A DNA stretch of 64,000 nucleotides from assembly GCA_029964075.1 (NCBI GenBank), contig CM057144.1, forward strand, positions 14,965,281-15,029,280, written 5' to 3'. The stretch comes from Patiria pectinifera. Its lineage: Eukaryota; Echinodermata; Asteroidea; Valvatida; Asterinidae. Of the stretch, positions 1-11,340 are shown in pieces (within the stretch, counting starts at the first letter, position 1; each line of letters starts with the position of its first letter). The position numbers were made by a program, and so were the translations under genes. The notes below the pieces were generated by a model, which saw nothing but the letters and a program-made list of their open reading frames with translations, made no database searches and had not been told where the DNA came from.

Positions 1-380
1 TTAATTTGCCCACGTGCGCACTGGCGGAGCTTAGGCATGATAGGTTGTATAAGCCTATACATAATTCGCTAATTATTTTAGCCATTCAGTAACAGCATAA
101 TGTCGCTGCACTGACCGTTGGATCATTGAAAGTTTCACTAAAGTTGGTTATTTCCTCAAATTTATACAGCAGTACCCCTCATACGATTTCGGACCAGAAG
201 TTGAAATTTAATAATTTCAAAGATATTTCCGGATAAAAATATGCATAACCTGTTCTCAGTTTGATCCGTACACGCCTACTTATAATAAGATAATTAAGAA
301 AATACAGAAAATAATCAGATCACCGTTTAAAAAAAAAAATGAGCATACTTGACAATAAGCATTTTTGTGTTTCCTCTTAC
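1..380. other. Intron sequence left of the last visible SHARK exon
   Basis: AT-rich sequence with no recognisable exon. It begins the intron that follows the donor at 379-380 on the minus strand. The remaining SH2 and kinase exons are expected beyond the window edge. Confidence 0.5.
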
Positions 381-3300
381 CCTTTGGTTGATGTCAAAGT
401 TATAAATGTTGCCATTGGCTGCCATAGTCAGCGAGAAGAAGCTACGGACTAGAAACTGTCCGTCTTGAGCTCCTTGCCTATCAATGACGTCCATGGCCAT
501 GCTATGGGATAGACTCCCGTGATCCCAGTAACTTCTGATGGTAGGTGGACAGGGAGGCCGGTAACTCTCTGTAAGGTGGTACCGGGATAGTACGATCAAG
601 CAAGACAAATACAAAAAAAAGACTTTACCAATTTATTCCGTTAAAGGGATTATATGCCACGATCCTTTGATGGTTGTGCCTTTCCCCATTTAATTAACAA
701 AATCATTTTTGGCTGGAGCACTCATTTGGTTTGAGTCCCAGGGTAGGTAATGGATGTAAGAAGTTCCTCTTGTTTTAACCACCCTGTATAGGGACCACAA
801 CTCGGAGATACCCATAATTGGGTGAAATGGATGTTTTTCTGCCAGCACAACGTAACAGTAAACGTACAATAACTGCCAGTGATGGAAAATATTCAACAGA
901 AAAGGACACCGTTCATGACATGTACGTGTTGTACCAATTTAGCCATTCTGATGAAGTATACGTTATATTCAAGTTATAATATTGACCTGAGTTTTTTTTT
1001 TTCCTTTCTCCATTTTGATGGACCCTCAGAGCCGACCTTCTGTCCTGGACAGACTGAGTTACTAGCTTACAGACTGACTGACTGATTCACAGAGTATCTA
1101 AGCATCTTAAGGTACGGCTACATGTTTCGGATCCACATCAGATCCATACCAGCAAGTCTCGTTCCCTGGCTTTCTTGGTTGTTGACTTGGTTTATGTTTA
1201 AACTTAAACATATTATTCGTCATCTCACCTAGAGCCTTGATAGTTTCCTGGCGATTGAATCGCCTGGCCAGATCAAGCGGCGTGTCATTGTCAAGACTCC
1301 GAGGGTAACAGGGCGCACCAGCCTTCAGTAACTCCTGCACGCACTCGGTGTGGCCGCTTTTGGCCGCCTCGTGGAGCGGTACGAATGCGGTAGTGGGCTG
1401 GCGGATGGTAGGGTCAGCACCTCGGTAAAGGAGTAGCTTACACACACGAGGTTGGTTATGGAGACATGCGGACTGTCAAGGAGTCGGAATGAAAGAGGAA
1501 TCAGTTTGTCCTTAGTGTGTTCTTACCAACGCACATGCGCAATAACACTCAGCTCCAACTTCGCTGTGGGGATGGGGGTGATGTGCACCACCACATGCCC
1601 TCTAGCGACGCCCATGAGTTCGACGCTGCCCCTACAGGCACATAGAATCATTTGCAAACACTCAAACAAGTAATGGCTCAACATATTATGAAAAAACACT
1701 AGGTTGTAAGAAAATAATAACATGGAACGTCCTTATAAATCGTTGAGCCTGTATGGTGTCATTCTCAAGAAAAGAGGATTTAGTATTATTAGTGTCATGT
1801 CTTCAGATTTACGGTGGACAGAGATAGACCTATTCTTTTGTTTTGTATTAACACTTACGTAGAGCGGCGTGACAGAGTCTCCATCTTTGCAATCCACACT
1901 GGCTCCAGCATCAATGAGCGCCTCGGCGATCTCGGCGAGTCCTTGCCAGGCGGCACAGTGGAGAGCCGTCCGCCCATCAGCGTCGCGAGCATCCAGCGGA
2001 GAGCACAACGAACTCCGCAGAATCCGATTAGCTATGTCTAGGTCGCCCTCCAAGACAGCCCTTTTATCAGGGAAATACCACAGATATCCTGGTAAAAATT
2101 ATCTGTTTAACTCATGGAATATTTCTCGATGCACAAACAATTCTGGCGATTCACAATGCAGTGCGCCTCCAAGAGTTTGTCACGGAGGGTTCATTTTCCG
2201 CACTGCATTGTGAGAGATTGTCGACAAATTCGCAGCGTGGGACATTTCAGTGGCGCACCCAGGATTTGATTTGGGGGGGGGGGCCTCACATTTTTTTTCA
2301 CATTTTTTGAAGTGTTTTTTTTTTTGGGTGGTGGTGGGGGGGGGGCGGGGCGGTCTATTTTGACGTTGGTGGCACCACTTACCCCCCCCCCCCCTTTAAA
2401 TATAAAGAGAACGTTTAGAGTGCCTGACAAAATCAGTTTGAAAGAATTTGTTGCTGTCATTACAACAAGTAAGTTGTTCCATCGTTAAAGACGTACCAAA
2501 TCTAGGAACATGACTCAAAACAAAACAAAGATGTTATTTACTTCGGATCATTCATTACCTGTGTAGAGGTGTGGTCCAGCCTGTTTTTCTGGTTTTGGCA
2601 GGTGGGGCTTCTCCCTTACAGAATGCCCCAAGTTTGGATTTCAGTCCGTGGGCTCCATCCATGTAGAAATCAATCAAGGCAACCAAGCCATGGAAGAGTG
2701 GGCCTTGCACAAGCTAACGACAAAACCAGTGGGAGACAAATTAATAAGGTAACAATCAAATTTTACGGAGAGGATACTATTTCCCTGTACAATTATTATG
2801 AAGGCTTTCATCGCAAAGCTTTTTTCTTTACTCTAAAGAAGAGGTGAACAACGGGCGACTGATTGTTTTCCATTTTATGCTCGCCTATCGTTGAGGGGTG
2901 GGGCTACAATGGAATGGATGGGGGCTACAATGACATGAATAAAAATTTGGACAGGTGTCATTTACCCCAACAATCATTTTGCCGTTTTAATGAAATAATT
3001 GCATTACTTAAAGGCATATAGTCACCTTATACAATATCGCTGGTAGACCGTTCATAGGAAACCACCGCTGGTTTCTTATTCTTTGCAGATATCATGATAA
3101 TCTACGAAGCCAAAAATTAATAACAGGAGGCGGCTATTTGTTTACCTGGTAGTACATATCCCCGTGGCTGTGAATCTGAAAGTGGTAGGGTTGGCCAGCG
3201 TGAAGAACCGACACGACAAACTCACCGCCCCGGCCGCACGCGCCGCTCTCCCGGACCAGGAACAATCCCTCCCCGTTACCGTTCTCTCGCAAGACACGGA

Positions 3301-3514
3301 CGGCCGTTTCCCGGTTGATCTTCCCGTGGAACCACCGCAGGTTCTGTTCGTTCTGTTCGGCGTCGGTCTTGTCCTTCTGTAGGAACTCTTCCAGCGGGAT
3401 CGTCTTCAGAATCTCACCGAGGGGAGGGAGCTTTGGACGGCCTGCCTCGTGAGCGGTTCTCGGTAAAGTCCCGTAGTCGTGAACAATTATGTTTGGCGGG
3501 GAGTCTGGGTCCAT
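381..3514 (-). CDS. shark: SHARK-like SH2/ankyrin non-receptor tyrosine kinase, N-terminal part (3' exons outside window)
   Basis: Five minus-strand exons join in frame: 3514-3146, 2713-2559, 2060-1859, 1472-1229 and 568-381, giving 386 residues. All have GT donors and AG acceptors and compatible phases. The start ATG (3514) has a good context (CAACATGG). Residues 61-150 form an SH2 domain: WFHG at 61-64 and FLVRES with the phosphotyrosine-binding Arg at 88. Residues about 170-315 are ankyrin repeats, with motifs such as DGRTALHCAA, TPLYSAC and PLHEAAKSGH. Residues 338-386 begin a second SH2 (DGQFLVR, Arg365). The order SH2-ankyrin-SH2 is that of SHARK/HTK16 kinases, which act in the cytoplasm downstream of receptors in invertebrate phagocytosis and epithelial signalling. 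The end of SH2-2 and the kinase domain must lie left of base 1. The loop after FLVR in SH2-2 is unusually short. The identification is strong; the exact exon ends are inferred. Confidence 0.86.
2270..2400. repeat. G/C-homopolymer-rich dispersed repeat relic in a SHARK intron
   Basis: Runs of G (2272-2283 and around 2340), T-rich stretches and a C run (2383-2394) lie between SHARK exons 2 and 3. It looks like a degraded dispersed element. The open frames here are proline/glycine runs without coding character. Confidence 0.4.
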
Positions 3515-5967
3515 GTTGCCGGGGCGCGCAGGTAGCTTTTTCTCGTCTTGATTTCCTACAGTTTGTTACCCAATGTTCGCGTATACGATTACGAAGTTCT
3601 CCTCACAAGGTGTCGGGTCGCATTGAGCAAACAATGAAGAATCGCTAACAATAAGATAACTTATAAAATTTCACTCTGGAATGGCTTTACAACTCACTAA
3701 TACCAAATTCCAATATACGACAGTGTTCACAGGTAACAACAGTCAGACTAAAAAGTCACGTATCAAAATGTTATGCATGATTTTTCGTTTCTGACCTTTT
3801 CAGCTTTGTTGAGAAACGCTCATGCAGTTGTGAACACACTGCACACACAGTGAATGACTCAATCATACCAGATTGCTTTTTCTGTAAACACCCGCTCATT
3901 CCTGGCCCTGTAGTCCATGTCAAAGCAGGTTTACACTGTTCGCAGAAAACAGTGTTGTCCCAAAATTCAGGAAGTAAATGCAAACAAATATACAATATGT
4001 ATATAGAACAGTTTCTGACGGAAGCCCGTTTGTGCCAGAAAAGTAAACATTATGGATATTTCGCAAAATAACGTAATACTTTTGCAAAATAATGCAATGG
4101 TTTTGTGTACCAACTTCACACCGGGTATTCAGTGCCCCCAATTAAACGCAGTTATTGTTGGTTGAATCATTCTTGATGTGCCCGTCCGTCATTGCGTCAT
4201 TTTGTGTCCATTGTGCTCAGGTCATGTTGGCGTGCTTTTGATTGGAAGAGGAGGGGGACTGAAACAAGTGTGTTTGATCTTGCCCATTTTTTATGGATCT
4301 GATCTTCATTCTTCAGAAAACGCTGACATTGAGAGGAAACTTCTGTGGGGAGGGGGATTTGCTAACGGATTTTCAGTGATTGATTTTTGTTTCACAGCTC
4401 CCAGTATTGAATGATGTGCCCTGGGTTTTTTTTAGATGCGGATAGCAGCTCTACAAGTACCAAATGTTTCTCCGTTAATCCGTAGGTTGGTTAGTTACAG
4501 TCAGTTAGTCAGTTATAGTTATAGTCCATAAGATAAACGTTTATATTGTCAATTGCTCCTACATATTTTGATCGATTTCAGCCAAACTTGGTCAAAAGTA
4601 TCAGTAGCCCAGCCCCAACGGTTCACATGACAAACTGGGGTCAAAGGTTATCATGGGGTCAAGGTCAAAATAATGTCAAATTTCAAAGAAGCTCAAATAA
4701 GCTCATATAACTTTATTTGTAACTACAATGATAGTGCCTTACTATACATCATAGAATCACACAATAATCAAATATGAATATATTTTTCAATTTTTAAACT
4801 TGGCATAAACGGGCTTCCGTAATTTCTATGATAGGTTTATCATTCATTTATTTTACTTTCGGTCGCCCTGACTTGAGTTAAACTCATTTCTGTAATTATT
4901 TCAAAGTCCAATTTATTTGTATCAATCTTTTTATTCAGTTCATATTTCTTCTCGCAAACTTCCTCAATTTGAAAATTAATGCCTACGCACTGATGGGTGC
5001 ACGAGAACCAGGAATTTGGCATTTATTTTCGCAGGGATGGGAGTTTACCCCATTGTTTTTTTTTTTTCAATTAACCGGTGATCTCATGTTTTGACATTTT
5101 GCTTCCTTGTTGACTTAGTTTAGTAGGAAACAAAAATCCCGTCCACAGGAGATTTCATGCAAAATGTAACTGTCGACCCAAGTTGGGCAAATATCCCGAA
5201 TGACAAACATAATCGCAACAACTTCCAAGCTGCTAGTACACCCAGCAGACATGCTGCAGTCTTCAATCCCTTGAAGTTTTAAAAACTACAGTACCCAAGG
5301 TTTCAAGCAGACAACTCCAAGTAAAGGCATTGACCAAGTAAATCAGGAGACTTGGGGATCTTAAGAATAGGGCGACAGTTTTATGTGTGGCCCTATATTT
5401 AGTGTGGCCCCACTAGGGAAAAAAAGTGTTGCCCTATCATTATCCTTTAGCCTAATAATAATTGTAATAATAATTTGGGAGGCTTTTAAATCATCCTTGC
5501 TCGCAGCTGAGAAGCTGAATTGCAAAGGACGCGGCGTGATCGAGCCGCTGGCATGTAATAAAGGCGCCCTTTGGCAGCAGCCACATCGACCCATATATAC
5601 CACGGAGTACAGCCTGAGATCAAAAGTATTTGATTTTTCCGGAGGAAGGGAAACCGGAGGGCCTGAAAAAAATATCGTGGCACAGGAGAGAACCAACGCA
5701 CAACTCTACTCACTATGGGAAAATTCATGGTGCGGACCCTGCCTTTTCGGCCGGCCATTATGTCATGACATATTTGCCCCCAGGTGTACCACACACAGTG
5801 CAATTCCGTCTTTCATACCGCTGTGCTCTGTCTTTAATGGCATCCTCCGACTGTCTGCTGTCCCAGTCTTCGTGTACTGGGTGACGCCCCCAACAGCAGC
5901 AACACCGGCAAGCCGGGGCCCTCAGCCGAGTGGAGGTTCCGGGGCCTTAGGCTATATGGCCAATTAA
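3515..5967. other. Intergenic region between SHARK and the TTAA-flanked element
   Basis: It holds the putative 5' flank of SHARK and the inverted-repeat element at 4018-4820. A 194-codon open frame (5383-5967) matches no family I recognise and has no splice or promoter context. I see no supported gene. Confidence 0.5.
4018..4820. mobile_element. Non-autonomous inverted-repeat element (~0.8 kb)
   Basis: A 20-bp terminal motif, ACGGAAGCCCGTTTGTGCCA at 4018-4037, is matched at 19 of 20 bases by its reverse complement at 4801-4820. No transposase frame lies between. The interior includes a dispersed repeat (about 4541-4690) that also occurs inverted at 19375-19515. Which side of the motif is the true terminus, and the target-site duplication, are not resolved. 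Confidence 0.5.
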
Positions 5968-8491
5968 AGAGGTTGTGGAATGCTGAAAATCGTTTTGTTT
6001 TTTATATTTTTATATTGTAGAGTAGACCCATATATAGCATAATGACAAACTCCCATTCTTTTCTGATGTGCGTTTATATGTTTATAAAACTGAAATTCAT
6101 CGAGTAATTTGTTGGTCGGCGAGCGCATAAATGAAATCAGCAGTCGTCGGGCTCTTCGTAAAATCAGAAAAAGCGTGACGTAATAAACAGGACTCGTTTA
6201 TACAACGACTGTTTACTGCTGCCCAACCCGCCCCGTCAGCACGTGTGACTCGCAGTCAAGCAGTGAAAAATCAACATTTTGTAAAAGACTCACGGAGATT
6301 GATATTCCTTCCCATTGCTTAATTTTTGGATGAGTATATTGAACAAGGACACGGTGACATCTGAGCTGTTCTTCCGTATAAATTTGAGCCCCAACTGCCC
6401 GAAAAAGAGACCAGCGAAAACACGGATACTGCAACTGGCTAGCTGAAAACGCCAGGCAACGCGGCTCTGATGAGTTGTTCGGTCTGCGACGTTCGGCGTG
6501 AAAAAAAAAAAAACCAGCTACGTTTTATCCAAGGACTCAAAGTATTATGTTCATGATAACATTTTTAGATGAGCATCAACAGTCCTATTGCAACTTTCTT
6601 CGTGTTTTACCGACAATCTCAAACGTTATTCTGGTAAATATTCAGTCCAAAGAGACGACAAATCGTCAGGTTGTTTTCGAATTATCCGCGTACGGCACGC
6701 ATAACGCATCACGGCGGTGGATGTGGTCGACCGTGTCCAGAAATAATGCTGTACGGTTAGCGGCGTCGCGGGCCCCGGTCAAGTTCCTTGCGTTGCCTGG
6801 TGCTTTTTATGTATACGTTCGCCACAAAAAAAATTAGTCCTCTTCTCTTTTCTTTCCTTGTGCATTTTAACCCTTGTTTTAACATCCTGAAACGATAATT
6901 ACGAATTTACTTGAATTTTGAAATTTTTAACTTTATTGTTTACCCAAAAAAAGCCGTAAAACAACGCCAGGAGACCATGTAAACCTCGGCCTGTAAACGT
7001 GGCTACAAAAAAGTACAATTCATAAATCATAGTCATGCTCCGTTCATAAAACAAAAATCTCTGGACTTACGACATGTTCGGGATCCCGGTTGAAAACAAA
7101 ATTCACTGGTCCCGAAATTTAACGAGCACTATCATTATTTTCAGTACCTAATTAAGACTTTATTCAAGAAATTCCAGTAGCAGAGAATTTGTCATTCGAT
7201 CAAAAGGAGTTCTTGGGAAAATGGAGGCCCGTCACATAACCAGCACTAACGTAAGGAAAACTACGCGGTCCTTTTTCTACGCATTTACCTTCAATTTGCA
7301 ACGCGTGCGCGTATGCTGCGCAGATAATGGAGGGTCGAGGATACATTTGAACGGTTCTACGGTTCTTCAAGATTGGCAACGGACAAATGGTCCAAAACAG
7401 TCTTCCCTATAAATCATTAACAAATCATATCTCTATTATTCTTGTCCATGCAATTTCAACAAATCTCTTGAGAAAAGAAGACTCTTGCCGTACGAAATGT
7501 ACAGTGCATGATCAGCGCTCTATCCGTTAATTTGGCTGAACTCCGATCTCGTGTTTTCGCACGGTACCCCTCGGACAAACTGCATGGCTACGGATGATTC
7601 TTATTACTCCATGCTGACACCCGGACGGGAAAGCTGGAAATTTATTGCAAACAAAATGCGGTGTGATTACAGCCAGCGACTGACACAATTATAGGCATGT
7701 AGGTTTGCCTTGGCCTAGTGCGTTTGCTACCCGTAGGCTACACGTATCAACAACGAATTATTTTGAAATTCCAACACCGTTTACCGGTGTCAAAATCTAC
7801 GGTCCCAGCAGCCGGGCCCGGGCCGGCCAGCGGCACAAGTACACCCGTGAATTTCCAGCCAACTTTACATACATAGCGCGTGTCACGGTGATGCGATATG
7901 GCGATGTGCATGTACTTATGTGAACGATCGAACGATGTTGATGTACGCAGACATTTCTTACTATGGTTGGCCGTTAGGGCAAACACAAAAAAATTATCCC
8001 CGATCTATAAATAAAATGATGTGTAACTATCAAAACACTGAATAATCAATAGAAAGTACCAAAAAGTCAATGGAGATATCTTCCTATTAAATTCTAAACT
8101 TGCCCATTAGAATTTCAGGGGTAAAAGCTGTTGCCAACTACGGTTGAATTTATGGAGCATGTGGCTGCCCATACAAAATGTCGCTCAGAGTAATTGTAAA
8201 CAAAGTCATGTCGTTGCGCGGAGTGATTTGCAAAAAGTTTCGCTGGAACTACGCTGCATCGGGAGTCCTGTTTATTACGTCACGATTTACTATGTTTTGT
8301 TTGCTGCCCCCAACGACGACTTTTACACAAATTGCACGTTCGGGTCGAAACAGGACCTGAAAAACAGCTCGAAAAAGTACCTTTTGTATTCATTTCATGA
8401 CAGAAACAATAAGCGTTTTAATTTCATCACACCCTAGGCTACATATACCCGAAAAAATGACGGAAATGTCTTCGAGCATTCCACAACCTCT
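5968..8491. mobile_element. 2.5-kb non-autonomous DNA element flanked by TTAA
   Basis: The left end AGAGGTTGTGGAATGCT (from 5968) and right end AGCATTCCACAACCTCT (to 8491) are inverted 17-bp repeats, with TTAA directly outside at 5964-5967 and 8492-8495. A subterminal motif, CGTGACGTAATAAACAGGAC, occurs near 6174-6195 and inverted near 8265-8287, so the ends share structure for about 230 bp. The interior has only short unrelated open frames (for example 6547-6837) and no transposase motif that I recognise. TTAA flanks are typical of piggyBac-group insertion, but the ends do not start with the usual CCC, so the superfamily is open. Confidence 0.6.
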
Positions 8492-8495
8492 TTAA

Positions 8496-10080
8496 GTTGG
8501 TGTGCACAACCGGACCAAGTATTCTTGGAGCCATATAGGTAAGAGATTGACGTAGATGTGCGGTTGGCAGAAACTCAAAGGTGCTCGCCCTCATGCACTC
8601 CCCCACTAGGAGAAACTGAACGCCATCTGACTGGGGGCGGTGAAAAACGCTGAACGGTGGGTTTGGGGGAGGGGGGCGTGGGTGTGTAGGCTAGGCCTAT
8701 AGGCGTACGCATGGACCATATTATATTAAGCTCGATGGCATCGGACGAATAAAAAAATATATGGGTGATCCCACCATTATCATTTGTAATAAGACTCGCT
8801 TTTCCGCGCGCTGAAGGATATTTCTCTGGTTTAGACCCTTGGGTTGTTTCTCAAACGCTAGCGTCCGTGACATCCCTCCATTACCTGAACTAGCTAGGCA
8901 TGCTTCAAATCAGCGGCAAAATCTTGACCAGTTTTTGTTTGTAGCGCCCTCTGTTGTGCATTTAATGCACTCATTTTTGATCTGGTACCTGCTGTTACTC
9001 CCTTTCCACAGCGTTTGAAAACGGAATCGGACCAGACGGACCCAGATACTGCCGCTATTTATTACCGAAAAACTGCGATTGCGAAGTTAGCTTGTTAACA
9101 ACCCGCCCCCTTCTCAAAATGTGTTTTGGATTTTGATGCTAGTCCCAAGGTTGAACCACTTTCTCTTCCTTTCATGTGAGTATTAACGTTAGTATTGTAT
9201 GCGTAATAGTACTGGTGGAAAAAGAGGCGATCGTGTAGTGTAGGGCCTGGTTCAACAAAATCCACTTTAAAACAAAACAGGGCCAGGGGAGTACTACACC
9301 ACACGATGCGAAATTCACACGATGTAGCCCCACTTGTTTTTGTGGCCTCCGTATTGCTGCCGCTGCGCTGTACGTTACTCGTTAGGCCACACGTCTGGCA
9401 TTGTCTGGTTGTCCAATCTACTGAGGAGTTTATTCCAAACACTGGCGCACCCTTTTTTGGCATTTTTTTTTACATACCACTGTTTATGGTTGTATTCTAT
9501 GATTTCTCATCTTTTCCCCTCTGGGTAGATCATAAGGTGATCTTTCCTAAAAATTTTCGAGAAATTTGACAATGACATCTTTCTCAGTTTCTGGAGTCCA
9601 TGCATGCGCCAGTTTCGAACTAAACTCCTCAGTAAGTTTTTTCTCAGTCATGTCAGTAGGCCTAAATGCTTCAATATTTTCCCTGCTAAATTTGAATTTT
9701 TTAGGACATGTTATCGCTTTCTGATCATGCTGATGCTGGTTGATAATGATAGGTCATTGCTAGTCCGAGTAACTTGGACCCAACTTATTGCCTTTTTAAT
9801 ATTCGGACATACATAGTCTGGCGATAGTACTTTAGTAGGGTCCAAGCTAAACCACATCAGTCGGTTGACACAATTTTGTCCTTGACCCAAAAACTCAACA
9901 TTGGTTGCCCAACAAAAACATCAGATTCACCCTCTGGTGTCGAAGTCTGTCGAAGTCTGTCAAGCCAGCTAATTATAATATTTTTGAATATTCATGAGTC
10001 TACGTTTTTGGTCTTTATTATTGAATTCTGGTAAGTGATAAGTGTATAACCATGTTAACTAACCCCCTAGGCCCTTGTTG
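8496..10080. other. Intergenic, no supported gene
   Basis: There is unique-looking sequence with several short open frames and no splice-flanked coding signal. A half copy of the hairpin repeat seen at 36836-36938 lies at about 9759-9830 (TAGTCCGAGTAACTT). Confidence 0.45.
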
Positions 10081-10475
10081 CTTACAACCATCCTCAATCC
10101 TCCAAAATCCGCCAAAATTTTTCAACTCCGCCTAAATTTTTCAAAATTGTCAGACAGTCCTGCCTCAAAATTCATTCATCCTCAATCCTCCAAAATCCTC
10201 CTCATCCCAAAACTTTGCACTCGTGTTTAAATGAAGGATAACCAACGCCAAATCCTTCAAAATCACCAGACAGTCCTGCCTCAAAATGCATTCATCCTCA
10301 ATCCTCCAAAATCCTCTTGTGCTTCATTCACCATTCATCCTCAATCCTCCAAAATCCTCATGTGCTTCAATCACCATTCATCCTCAATCCTCCAGAATCC
10401 TCATTTGATTCAATCACCATTCATCCTCAATCCTCTAGAATCCTCCAAAACCGCAAGGAGGATTTTGGAGGAGTG
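10081..10475. repeat. Minisatellite, ~45-bp unit rich in ATCCTC
   Basis: Repeated blocks of TTCATCCTCAATCCTCC followed by AAATCCTC and a CTTCAATCACCAT spacer, with a period near 44-45 bp from 10296 on and more degenerate copies before. The array ends in an inverted block (GGAGGATTTTGGAGGA) near 10457. The same ATCCTCCAAAATCC vocabulary occurs inverted around 23.1-23.5 kb and 45.6-45.8 kb. Frames through it are repeat artefacts. Confidence 0.75.
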
Positions 10476-11340
10476 AGGTGGGTTAGGGTTAATACTGAGC
10501 ACAATATCTTAAGCTTTAAAATGAACAATGAAATGTCGCTTTTGTTTCATCGGTTCGGGATCACATGTGTCTAAAACTTTTTAATGAAAGCTGAAACGAA
10601 ATTTGGGTAAACGGTGTTCTCCTCGAAATTTGACGTTTATTTTCCAGGTAAACACTTCATCTATGACGACAAAAACTGCACAATACCATCTGTTATGTCC
10701 TGAAGTATTTATTTTTTAACAATTTTGGAAGAATATTGTCCTACATACATTATGTAAGGAGCAGTTTTGCGTACAGTTTTATGAATATTTCCATTTAAGA
10801 TGTCATGCAAAAAACCAACACAATGGCTCACCTGGAAAATTTGCGATTGCAAGCCAATGGGTATTAATGCCCGTTATCACGCGTCTAACCAATTAAGGCA
10901 AGTCCGCTCAGTGCATTTTGTACTGGAGCTCAGAACAGTCGTTTATCCTTGTCTTTAGGATCCGTGGGCCCATGCATGTTGAGCTGTATACCGAACCCCA
11001 TGTGCCACCGGCCTTTGGACAAACAAATTTTGTGCCTTTTTATTTATTTCAAAGTACCGGTAGTATGCAACTCTATTTGTTTCTCAAAGCATGCCTACCG
11101 GTACCTGGTATTAAAAATGACATCACAAAGTTGGGCATAACTCCAAGATGTCTAGACGCCATGTAATTTCTGTGGAAATTTTGAGGATGTTTTGTATCAA
11201 ATCCATGTTGTTTTCCATTGCAAAAGGTCTTAACGAACGTGATTAATCGAGTTGTCATTTTCTCTCACTTTGTTGATTGCAGATAAAAAGTCAGCCCTCT
11301 TAACACATTTGGAGACTTTCTTTCAAGAAGCCACGGCATC

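Noticed and set aside
1523..1723. Possible extra ankyrin exon of SHARK on the minus strand (GVARGHVVVH)
   Set aside because: The preceding exon ends in phase 0 and the only AG acceptors here lead to a stop in that phase; the exon at 1472-1229 joins directly with good ankyrin sequence.
5383..5967. 194-codon plus-strand open frame
   Set aside because: No recognisable domain, no splice or promoter context, mixed composition (hydrophobic run from AT-rich DNA, then low complexity); other frames are equally open.
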